Source: Balneolales bacterium (GTDB lineage: Bacteria; Bacteroidota; Rhodothermia; Balneolales; Natronogracilivirgulaceae). From it: a DNA stretch of 15,594 nucleotides. Below the pieces are notes generated by a model. It was not told the DNA's origin and searched no databases. It worked only from the letters and a program-made list of their open reading frames with translations. The stretch spans positions 1-15,594 of the forward strand of contig SLQC01000225.1 of the NCBI GenBank assembly GCA_007131625.1, given 5' to 3'. The position numbers were made by a program, and so were the translations under genes. Each line of letters starts with the position of its first letter. The first letter of the stretch is position 1. This document shows, piece after piece, positions 7,602 through 14,340 of the stretch.

Positions 7602-8078
7602 ATGAAAATATTTCTGTTTCATATCATACTTGCATTGGTCTGGACGGCTGTTACTGCAACCTTTTCATTCGAAAACCTGATCATCGGACTAATACTCGGA
7701 TACATCGTCCTGCTGGTAGTTGGTCCGGCTATAGATCAGAGCGGATATACACGCCGGGTTTATAAAGCGATAACGTTATTCCTTTTCTTCATCAAAGAGC
7801 TCTTCGTTTCCAGCATCCGCGTTGCGAAAGATGTGATGCGACCCGGTTTTCACATGAAATCCGGTGTGGTCGCCATCCCGCTGGATGTCACAGGTAATCT
7901 TGAGATCACCCTGCTTGCCAATATGATTTCACTGACGCCGGGAACCCTGAGTCTTGAGGTGTCGGACGATCGCAAGTTTCTTTATATTCATGCCATGTAT
8001 ATCGATGAGGGTGTGGATCAGGTTCGTCATAACATCAAGGAGGGAATGGAACAGCATATCATGGAAGTAATGAATTAA
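7602..8078 (+). CDS. mrpE: Mrp-type Na+/H+ antiporter subunit E
   Basis: A 158-residue subunit with two or three N-terminal hydrophobic stretches (about 1-45) followed by a soluble domain. The landmarks are FLFFIKELFVSSIRVAKDVM, the LLANMISLTPGTLSLEV stretch and DDRKFLYIHAM, all typical of MrpE/MnhE/MbhA. It completes the seven-subunit set. Its position at the end, after D, is normal relative to D, but F and G, which usually follow it, lie at the front of the operon. The 94-base spacer upstream is AT-rich with no Shine-Dalgarno; I cannot tell whether it has its own promoter. About 124 bases to uvrA follow. Confidence 0.93.
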   Translation: MKIFLFHIILALVWTAVTATFSFENLIIGLILGYIVLLVVGPAIDQSGYTRRVYKAITLFLFFIKELFVSSIRVAKDVMRPGFHMKSGVVAIPLDVTGNLEITLLANMISLTPGTLSLEVSDDRKFLYIHAMYIDEGVDQVRHNIKEGMEQHIMEVMN

Positions 8079-8202
8079 TAGGTACAGCATCCCGCTGACT
8101 TTCCGCTCCACCGTCCCATTTTTTTCAGTTCCCCGTGCAACCGGAACCGAAGCGTACATATGGTCGTTGAATGTGTGGTAACGCTCCCCCTATTTTAATC
8201 CT

Positions 8203-11007
8203 ATGTCCGAACCCAAGACAAAAACCGAATCATCTGCATCCCGTACCCTGTCTCCCATAATTATCAAGGGTGCCCGGGTTCATAATCTGAAAAATATCGA
8301 TGTCACTATTCCACGTAATAAACTGACGGTAGTGACCGGTGTAAGTGGATCGGGGAAGTCAAGTCTGGCGTTTGACACAATCTATGCCGAAGGCCAGCGT
8401 CGTTATGTGGAAAGCCTCTCCAGTTACGCTCGGCAGTTTCTGGAGCGAATGGACAAGCCGGATGTCGATTTCATGCAGGGCATCTCGCCGGCCATGGCGA
8501 TCCAGCAGAAAAACACGACTACCAACCCCCGTTCGACGGTCGGAACCACTACCGAAATTTATGACTACATGCGGTTGCTTTTTGCCCGCATCGGTGAGAC
8601 AATATCGCCGGTTTCCGGACTTCCCGTGAGAAAAGAAACGCCGCAATCAGTGATCACCGATATCCAGGAACGGTTTGACGAGAAACAGCGGTTTTATATC
8701 CTGTTTTCAGTCAGTATGGAAAAAAACCGGAAGATGCGGGAGGAACTCGAAATCTTTCTTCAGAAAGGGTTTAACCGTGTGTTGCTTCCGGGGGAGAAGA
8801 TGGTGGATATGTCCCGGGAAGAGATCAATTTCCGGAAATATCATTCAGATGAAGTTCGGGTTGTGGTTGACCGTCTGGCGGTAAAAAAGAATGATGATAC
8901 ATTCAGGAGCCGCATGGTGGATTCCGTGGAAACAGCTCTCCTGGAAGGGCGTGGCAGATGCTATATTAAAATACATGATGGCGAGGAACTGCTCTACAGC
9001 GAGCGGTTTGAACGAGACGGCATCGATTTCACCGAGCCGTTACCACAGATGTTCTCGTTCAACAATCCGTTCGGTGCATGCCGTACATGCGAAGGGTTCG
9101 GACGCATACAGGGAATTGACGAAGACAAGGTAATTCCCGATCCTGATCGTTCGATTCGCGGAGGGGTCATCGCCCCGTTCAATTCGCCAAAGTTCGGACG
9201 AAATCTGAAATTGCTTGTCAAAGTGGCTGCACGATACGGCCTTCCGATTGATGAACCCTACCATTCGCTTTCAAAAGAAGTGAGGGATATTCTGTGGTAT
9301 GGCAAAGATGACTATCCGGGCATACACAGCGTCTTCGAACAGATTAAAAGTGAATTTTATAAAGTGCATATGCGTGTGTTCTACGCCCGGTATCGCGGCT
9401 ACTCCCGATGTCCGGAGTGCGACGGCTACCGTGTTCGTAAAGATGCACTGTACGTGAAAGTTGCCGATTTACACATCGGACAGATATCTGAAATGACGAT
9501 CGGACACGCCCGTGCATTTTTTGATCAGCTGACACTGTCCGACTATCAGCAGGCGGTGGGTGGACAGATTCTCTTTGAAATTCGCAAACGGTTGAAGTAT
9601 CTGGATGAAGTCGGCCTCCATTATCTTACGCTCAACAGGCTCACCAATACACTCAGTGGTGGCGAAGCGCAAAGAATCAACCTGGCCAATGCGCTCGGAA
9701 GTTCTCTGATCGGCAGTCTGTATGTACTGGATGAACCCACGATCGGACTCCATCCTCGTGACAACAACCGGCTTATCAGCATCCTGAAGTCGCTTCGGGA
9801 TATCGGTAACACTGTGCTGGTGGTGGAGCACGACCCCGAAATGATTCGCGCATCCGACCACGTCATTGACATCGGGCCCTTTGCAGGAATCCACGGTGGA
9901 GAAGTCTGTTTTTCAGGGGAATACCATGCGCTTCTGGAATCCAAAACATTGACCGGCAAGTACTTAAGTGGCCAAAAAACTATTGCGGTCCCGGACAGAA
10001 GGAGAAGGGGAAGCGGTAAAGAAATGGTTCTTGAAGGCGCATGTGAAAACAATCTGAAGAGTATTACTGTCCGTTTTCCGCTTGGAAAACTGGTTTGTGT
10101 GACCGGGGTGAGTGGATCAGGCAAATCGACGCTGGTTCACCGAACCCTCTATGCCGGTATTATGAAAGAACTCGGTGTTTATAATGATAAAGTGGGACGA
10201 TACCGGTCGCTGAAAGGATTGCATTACATCTCCGGAGCGGAAATGGTGGATCAGACACCGATCGGACGCTCGAGCCGTTCTAACCCCGCAACCTACACCA
10301 AGTCGTTCGACGGTATCAGGGAAGTTTTTTCTCGTACTAGAGAGGCCAGGATTATGGGCTACACGGCAGGACACTTTTCCTTCAATGTACCGGGCGGGCG
10401 ATGCGAAACGTGTCAGGGAGAAGGAGTTCAGACGATAGAAATGCAGTTTCTGGCGGATGTTGAGTTGCCTTGTGAAGCGTGTGGAGGAACCCGTTACCGG
10501 AAAGATTTACTATCAGTCAAATATCGGGGCAAGAACATCCATGATGTGCTGGAAATGTCTGTATCCGAAGCGCTGGACTTTTTTGTTGATGAAAAAGTGA
10601 TAGCCGGTCGATTGCTGGTGTTGGAAGATGTTGGACTCGGTTATTTGAGATTGGGCCAGAGCGCCACCACGTTGTCGGGCGGTGAAGCTCAGCGGGTCAA
10701 GCTTGCACGTTATCTTTCCCGAACTGACAAGGAGCAGGTACTCTATTTCTTTGATGAACCGACAACAGGATTGCATTTTGAAGATATCGCACGGCTATTG
10801 GAGTCGTTCAACCGGCTTATTGACCGGGGGCATTCGGTCATCATCATCGAGCACAATCTGGATGTGATCAAATCGGCCGACTGGGTTATTGACGTGGGCC
10901 CGGAAGGTGGTTTCGGCGGTGGATCCATCGTCTGTGAAGGAACCCCGGAAGCAGTGGCTCATAACCCCGAAAGCCTTACAGGGTCATATCTTAAGCCACT
11001 ACTGTAA
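8203..11007 (+). CDS. uvrA: UvrABC excinuclease subunit A
   Basis: DNA damage recognition ATPase of nucleotide excision repair, a dimer that loads UvrB. At 934 residues it has the family length and two ABC modules. Walker A motifs GVSGSGKSS begin at 46 and GVSGSGKST at 635. Signatures LSGGEAQR lie at 484-491 and 824-831, and Walker B pairs at D510-E511 (DEPTIGLHP) and D851-E852 (DEPTTGLHF). The UvrB-binding segment includes QRRYVESLSSYARQFL and NPRSTVGT. The C-terminal zinc module is intact (C734, C737, C757, C760), and C403/C406 (CPECDG) are present. The N-proximal module is odd: the usual CPxCG pair is replaced by ERDG near residues 270-273, while the matching second pair C293/C296 (CRTCEG) remains. 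I recall similar loss in Bacteroidota UvrA but could not check. There is no Shine-Dalgarno, and the 5' spacer of 124 bases suggests a unit separate from mrp. Confidence 0.97.
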   Translation: MSEPKTKTESSASRTLSPIIIKGARVHNLKNIDVTIPRNKLTVVTGVSGSGKSSLAFDTIYAEGQRRYVESLSSYARQFLERMDKPDVDFMQGISPAMAIQQKNTTTNPRSTVGTTTEIYDYMRLLFARIGETISPVSGLPVRKETPQSVITDIQERFDEKQRFYILFSVSMEKNRKMREELEIFLQKGFNRVLLPGEKMVDMSREEINFRKYHSDEVRVVVDRLAVKKNDDTFRSRMVDSVETALLEGRGRCYIKIHDGEELLYSERFERDGIDFTEPLPQMFSFNNPFGACRTCEGFGRIQGIDEDKVIPDPDRSIRGGVIAPFNSPKFGRNLKLLVKVAARYGLPIDEPYHSLSKEVRDILWYGKDDYPGIHSVFEQIKSEFYKVHMRVFYARYRGYSRCPECDGYRVRKDALYVKVADLHIGQISEMTIGHARAFFDQLTLSDYQQAVGGQILFEIRKRLKYLDEVGLHYLTLNRLTNTLSGGEAQRINLANALGSSLIGSLYVLDEPTIGLHPRDNNRLISILKSLRDIGNTVLVVEHDPEMIRASDHVIDIGPFAGIHGGEVCFSGEYHALLESKTLTGKYLSGQKTIAVPDRRRRGSGKEMVLEGACENNLKSITVRFPLGKLVCVTGVSGSGKSTLVHRTLYAGIMKELGVYNDKVGRYRSLKGLHYISGAEMVDQTPIGRSSRSNPATYTKSFDGIREVFSRTREARIMGYTAGHFSFNVPGGRCETCQGEGVQTIEMQFLADVELPCEACGGTRYRKDLLSVKYRGKNIHDVLEMSVSEALDFFVDEKVIAGRLLVLEDVGLGYLRLGQSATTLSGGEAQRVKLARYLSRTDKEQVLYFFDEPTTGLHFEDIARLLESFNRLIDRGHSVIIIEHNLDVIKSADWVIDVGPEGGFGGGSIVCEGTPEAVAHNPESLTGSYLKPLL

Positions 11008-11348
11008 TGATACTGAAATTGATCTTGGCCGTTGAAATTTTAAACGGTTCGTCAGTCATTGTATGGACTGCATAAATACTTTAAAACCTGCATAAAAATG
11101 AGACTTTGAAAGTGACGGGATTCAAAAAAGTTGTTTTAACTGGATATAGGTTATGACGTAATCAGATACTATAAGACAACCGGTTTTAAAAAAAATTAAT
11201 TTGTAATTAGGTTACAATGTTCATAAGATATTTGTGTAAAAAAAATGTTTGATATTGTTAACAAAAATATTTAACGTTAATACATTTTGCTTAAGGTGAA
11301 TATATATTGGGTTGAGCAAATTTAACGAGTACGTAAAACTGTCCCCGC
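11008..11348. other. AT-rich gene-free leader before the actin-like gene
   Basis: 341 bases without a plausible gene. Near uvrA are weak hairpins only: CCGTT/AACGG at 11029-11047, and CAGTC/GACTG at 11053-11070. The sequence CTGCATAAA occurs twice exactly 20 bases apart (11068-11076 and 11088-11096). From about 11180 the DNA becomes strongly AT-rich and contains the palindromes listed separately. It most likely holds the end of the uvrA transcript and the promoter of the actin-like gene. A candidate TTGTAA/TAAGAT pair with 17-base spacing near 11200-11228 is too weak to call. Confidence 0.5.
11255..11280. promoter_or_regulatory. Twin 10-bp palindromes upstream of the actin-like gene
   Basis: TTGTTAACAA (11255-11264) and TTAACGTTAA (11271-11280) are both perfect palindromes whose centres are 16 bases apart, and both are built from the half-site GTTAA/TTAAC. 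A further TTAACG occurs at 11322-11327. The cluster lies 70-95 bases before the start codon, where an operator or a centromere-like binding site would sit. AT-rich DNA produces such matches by chance, so confidence is modest. Confidence 0.35.
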
Positions 11349-12392
11349 ATGAAAATAAAATCCATTTCTTTTCCAAGTGTAGTCGAGGGTTACAATACTT
11401 CATTAATCAATGTAGCCAAAGATCAGTTAAATGGCCTGAAAATCCAGGATAATGGTGATGATTATATCATCGGGAACTTAGCCCTGTCTGAAGGCCGGAA
11501 TCCACATAAAGCGATCAATAGCTCACCGGATGAAGTGGATTATCGACTGTTGGCGAAAGCGGGGATTGTGATAGCAGCCAACTTTGTGAAAGAGCCGATG
11601 GTAATCACGACAGGTTTCCCCTTTTCCAACATCAATATCAATAAAATTGCGGCAAGGGATTATTTATCAGGACTCGATTCTATTGCTTTTGATTCCCGCA
11701 CAATTGGTGGACGGGATCATCAGACGCTTCAGTTTGCCGTGAATCGGGTGGATGTGATACCGGAGCTGATAGGTGGTATTATCGCTATACGCGGTGGTGA
11801 ACACCAACGGACCGGCAACTTCTTTATGGTGAGTCTGGGATATGGTACTGTTGAGATCGGACTCAGCACTGACGGCGGTATCATTCAGCGCACCGAAGGG
11901 AGCGGACCCGGGCTCCGATATGCTATTGACTTGGCTAAAAAGGACTTAATGCAAAACTATTATGTAGGTTTGCGAACCGAACATCAGTTTGATATCGCTT
12001 TTCAGAGAGGCAATATCATGGTTAATCGAAAAAGAATTGATTTATCGGAAATCCGAAAACATGCCCTCTCTCATTACTACAAGGATGTCATTTCACCGTT
12101 GATAAGAAATACATGGGATGATGATGATTTCAGCAAGGCCAATACCATAATTCTGATTGGTGGCGGAGCACAATATCCTGAAATTGCAGAATGTTTTTCG
12201 GAAGAGTTCAGTGGCTTTGCAAATATTGAAGTACCAGATAACCCGACTACAATTGCAAGCCGGGGTTTTTGCATCAGATCACTTAACCTGGCAGGTGGCA
12301 ACTCCGATGCAGCTGTAGGTATTGATATTGGTAATGCCCATACAACCGTCAGTGTTTTTGAAAAGGAGTACGATACTACAATAATTGAATAG
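11349..12392 (+). CDS. ParM-like actin-family ATPase, apparently circularly permuted
   Basis: A 347-residue cytoplasmic actin-fold protein, probably filament-forming. It begins MKIKSISFPSVVEGYN, which matches the third strand of archaeal/ParM-like actins, with the preceding beta1-beta2 phosphate-1 hairpin absent. Then come IIGNLALSEG (about 40-49), ITTGFPFS (87-94), and a degenerate phosphate-2 motif (V161-S-L-G-Y-G-T-V-E169) with S162 where Asp is normal. The adenosine motif IILIGGGAQYPEI lies at 267-279, and VPDNPTTIASRGF at 295-307 is the usual ParM-like C-terminal end. After a short linker, AGGNSDAA, the protein closes with VGIDIGNAHTTVSVF (323-337), a phosphate-1 motif normally found at residue 1-15. 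An in-frame TAA at 11334-11336 excludes an N-terminal extension. No Shine-Dalgarno is seen. A bactofilin gene follows 71 bases on. Membership of the family is strong; permutation is my inference from motif order; function is unknown, with cytoskeletal or positioning roles most likely. Confidence 0.85.
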   Translation: MKIKSISFPSVVEGYNTSLINVAKDQLNGLKIQDNGDDYIIGNLALSEGRNPHKAINSSPDEVDYRLLAKAGIVIAANFVKEPMVITTGFPFSNININKIAARDYLSGLDSIAFDSRTIGGRDHQTLQFAVNRVDVIPELIGGIIAIRGGEHQRTGNFFMVSLGYGTVEIGLSTDGGIIQRTEGSGPGLRYAIDLAKKDLMQNYYVGLRTEHQFDIAFQRGNIMVNRKRIDLSEIRKHALSHYYKDVISPLIRNTWDDDDFSKANTIILIGGGAQYPEIAECFSEEFSGFANIEVPDNPTTIASRGFCIRSLNLAGGNSDAAVGIDIGNAHTTVSVFEKEYDTTIIE

Positions 12393-12403
12393 TTGTAAAA
12401 TGC

Positions 12404-12449
12404 AATTCACGTGCCCGGAGTAGCCTCCGGCTTTAAAATGTGGTGAATT
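12404..12449 (+). promoter_or_regulatory. Nested inverted repeat between actin-like gene and bactofilin
   Basis: An outer 7-bp pair, AATTCAC (12404-12410) with GTGAATT (12443-12449), surrounds an inner 6-bp stem, CCGGAG (12415-12420) with CTCCGG (12425-12430), loop TAGC. The inner stem is followed by CTTTAAAA, a poor T-tract. It fills most of the 71-base gap and ends 14 bases before the bactofilin ATG. It may be an RNA structure that sets the ratio of the two products, or a partial terminator. Confidence 0.45.
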
Positions 12450-12463
12450 AAAGTTGGAAAATC

Positions 12464-13174
12464 ATGGCTAATAAAGAGATCGACTATTTGAACTTATACA
12501 GCAAAGACTCCATAGTTGCTGATGGAAATATTATCGTTCCTTCGCACCTGAAGTTAGGCGGACTTGTCAGGATGAATATCCAGAGCGAGGGCAAAGTGGT
12601 TATTACCCAAACGGGTGTTGTGGAAGGTGATATCCGGGCAAAAGAAGTTCAGATTCACGGATCTGTAACAGGAAAAATCCGGTCTCCGGGAGTCGTCATA
12701 CATAAAAATAGCAAAGTCAACGGAGATGTTATTACAATGAAACTGACCGTGGAAGAAGGGGCCATTTGTAATTTTGGCATTGCGGTGGGGCATGATGCCT
12801 TTGCAGCAAATGAGTCAAAAAGTTATGATCCGGTATCGGCGAGTACTAATTATAATAGTGTTCAAAAGAATAACACTGGCCTGCGCAACTTACAGGAAAA
12901 AAATAGTGCAGGCTCGGGACAGGATAAAAACACCCAATATGCCATATATGGCATCGAAAGCAATATAAATGTCGGGGAAGCAGCAGGTACCAAAGACCCG
13001 AATGCGGATGATTCTGTAAATAATTACCAAGAACGTCTTAATCCGTCAGAAAAAATAGAAGAGAGCCGGGATGTGAAAAAGTCGGATGTTAACACTATGA
13101 ATATCCCGGGTAAAACGACCAAAGAAAATAACAATTCATCGGATGAGAAAGACGTGATAGAGCGATTCTGGTGA
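12464..13174 (+). CDS. Bactofilin (polymer-forming cytoskeletal protein)
   Basis: A 236-residue protein. Residues about 15-115 form the bactofilin domain (DUF583), a right-handed beta-helix that polymerises without nucleotide. The repeating pattern is clear: ADGNIIVPSHLKLGG, then SEGKVVITQTGVVEGDIRAKEV, then IHGSVTGKIRSPGVVIHKNSKVNGDV, then LTVEEGAICNFGI, with Gly at the turns. The remaining ~120 residues are a low-complexity tail rich in Asn, Ser, Lys, Asp and Glu, surely disordered, ending in the short hydrophobic motif VIERFW. The long tail is unusual beside many bactofilins, which carry short tails at both ends. Terminal aromatic residues could be a docking peptide. Start: the only in-frame ATG before the domain; only GGA at 12456-12458 resembles a ribosome site. 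It is co-directional with the permuted actin-like gene, so the two are likely co-transcribed and may act together in cell shape or positioning. Confidence 0.88.
   Translation: MANKEIDYLNLYSKDSIVADGNIIVPSHLKLGGLVRMNIQSEGKVVITQTGVVEGDIRAKEVQIHGSVTGKIRSPGVVIHKNSKVNGDVITMKLTVEEGAICNFGIAVGHDAFAANESKSYDPVSASTNYNSVQKNNTGLRNLQEKNSAGSGQDKNTQYAIYGIESNINVGEAAGTKDPNADDSVNNYQERLNPSEKIEESRDVKKSDVNTMNIPGKTTKENNNSSDEKDVIERFW
12939..12954. repeat. 16-bp perfect palindrome inside the bactofilin tail
   Basis: ATGCCATATATGGCAT reads the same on both strands and lies in the codons of the low-complexity tail (YAIYGI). It may be chance or a binding site. Confidence 0.6.
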
Positions 13175-13278
13175 ATGGCGGTTGCTGGTAGCGGCCGAAG
13201 CAAGCTCTATCAAAATGAACCGGATTCGTCAGTGTCATTCGGAAACCAGATTCCTTCGTAAAAAAACCAGGTCGCCGA

Positions 13279-13749
13279 TTAAAACAGTTTGGCAAGCTCT
13301 TTTGCCATGGCCTCAAGCAACTTCCGGTCTTGTACGCCCATGGCGTTTTTTGTGTCGGAATCGATGTCGATTTCACCAATCAGTTCATCGCTTCGGATAA
13401 TGGGGACTACGATTTCCGACTGTACAGTCGGACTGCATGCAAGGTAGTTGGATTCAGTATGCACATCATTAATGAGAAATGTCTTGCGCGTTTCCGCTGC
13501 CTGGCCGCAAATACCTTCTCCGAAAGCGATTCGGGTGTGTTCGGTGGGTTTTCCTACATAGGGACCCAGAACCAGCTGACCTTTCGACAATGGATCAACC
13601 ATGTAAAACCCGACCCAGTCGTAGTGGGGTACCTCATGGTATAATAGTGCACAGATGTGCTGCATCGCCTCTTCCCGATCGGCCGCATTATGAAGAAGTG
13701 ATATCGATTTATCGAACAACAGATCCCAATCGACTTCCTTTTGTGCCAT
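13279..13749 (-). CDS. GAF-domain protein, free methionine-(R)-sulfoxide reductase-like
   Basis: A 156-residue single GAF domain of the fRMsr (MsrC/YtsP) type, which reduces free methionine-R-sulfoxide with thioredoxin. Landmarks are ICALLYHEVP (32-41), DWVGFYMVDP (44-53), LVLGPYVGKP (59-68), FGEGICGQAA (76-85), YLACSPTVQSEIVVPI (102-117) and LIGEIDIDSDT (123-133). C105 corresponds to the catalytic Cys118 of the E. coli enzyme and C81 to Cys94, with the same 24-residue spacing. The third cysteine (Cys84 in E. coli, in ACVRI) is replaced by His71 in TEHTRI. Two cysteines could still form the catalytic disulfide, but activity is less certain than for the three-Cys enzymes. There is no Shine-Dalgarno. 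It is divergent from the CDGSH gene and convergent with the bactofilin. Confidence 0.85.
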   Translation of the reverse strand: MAQKEVDWDLLFDKSISLLHNAADREEAMQHICALLYHEVPHYDWVGFYMVDPLSKGQLVLGPYVGKPTEHTRIAFGEGICGQAAETRKTFLINDVHTESNYLACSPTVQSEIVVPIIRSDELIGEIDIDSDTKNAMGVQDRKLLEAMAKELAKLF

Positions 13750-13873
13750 ATCACATATAATAGTTTGTTTATGGTTCTATCTCTCTGGAAATATACATAA
13801 TTTTGCAGTAGCAGTCCTATTATGTGGTAATGGATCGAAAACAGCCAAACCAGAAAGAACATGTCCAAACCGG

Positions 13874-13889
13874 ATTGAATCGATTCAAT
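13874..13889. promoter_or_regulatory. 16-bp perfect palindrome between two redox genes
   Basis: ATTGAATCGATTCAAT lies in the 189-base divergent spacer, 49 bases before the CDGSH start and 125 bases before the fRMsr-like start. A second, looser pair ACATAAT/ATTATGT (13795-13801 and 13819-13825) lies nearer the fRMsr-like gene. A perfect 16-mer palindrome in so short a spacer is unlikely by chance, so an operator is a reasonable guess. Confidence 0.5.
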
Positions 13890-13938
13890 AGTCGGGTCGG
13901 AAGCCGGTTGGAAATACAACCAGCCAAAATGTGACAAA

Positions 13939-14175
13939 ATGGAGAAGCCCAAAATAGCTAACACCAAACCGTATGTAATGAAAGTGGAACCCGGTACCTA
14001 TGCATGGTGTGCCTGTGGTATGTCCGGTAATCAGCCATTTTGTGACGGATCACATAAAAAAACTTCATTCAAGCCGATTATCGAAAAAGTTGAACAGAAA
14101 AAAAATGTGGCGTGGTGTGGATGCAAACAAAGCGGGAAGGCACCGTTTTGCGATGGAACACACAATAATCTGTAA
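13939..14175 (+). CDS. Tandem CDGSH iron-sulfur domain protein
   Basis: A 78-residue protein with two CDGSH-type [2Fe-2S] motifs of the pattern C-x-C-x2-S-x3-P-x-C-D-G-(S/T)-H. Motif one is WCACGMSGNQPFCDGSH, with ligands C24, C26, C35 and H39. Motif two is WCGCKQSGKAPFCDGTH, with C60, C62, C71 and H75. Each should bind one redox-active, labile cluster through three Cys and one His. Two motifs in one chain match the type 3 (CISD3/MiNT-like) arrangement, which can fold as a monomeric pseudo-dimer. There is no signal peptide or membrane segment, so it is cytosolic. The start is the ATG that gives a short basic N-terminus; no Shine-Dalgarno is seen. The neighbouring oxidised-methionine reductase, transcribed away from it, suggests a shared link to redox stress. 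Confidence 0.92.
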   Translation: MEKPKIANTKPYVMKVEPGTYAWCACGMSGNQPFCDGSHKKTSFKPIIEKVEQKKNVAWCGCKQSGKAPFCDGTHNNL

Positions 14176-14340
14176 GTCCAGGAGAGAAGCAGGTGCGTAC
14201 CCCCGATACCAACTTGAGCAAATAGGCGAAATATACTTTATCTTCGTTTAGCTTTTCTCTATCATATCCTGTTTAAACCCGAAAATGGAAAGTTTTTGAT
14301 CCATTTATGCAATTATAAATTCCTAAAACGAGATTTGTCC

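Noticed and set aside
8079..8202. Terminator between mrpE and uvrA
   Set aside because: Only a 5-bp GTTCC/GGAAC pairing is visible, without a T-run.
11068..11096. CTGCATAAA repeated 20 bases apart as iterons
   Set aside because: Only two copies, no replication gene nearby, in AT-rich DNA.
11349..12392. Plasmid-type ParMRC segregation locus
   Set aside because: No parR-like gene or multi-copy parC repeats; neighbours are chromosomal housekeeping genes and the partner is a bactofilin.
13175..13278. Terminator between the convergent bactofilin and fRMsr-like genes
   Set aside because: An A-run is present near 13260, but no stem longer than about four base pairs adjoins it on either strand.
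13554..13967. 137-codon open frame on the minus strand overlapping fRMsr-like and CDGSH genes
   Set aside because: It is an out-of-frame shadow of the fRMsr-like gene running through the divergent spacer; composition is not protein-like.
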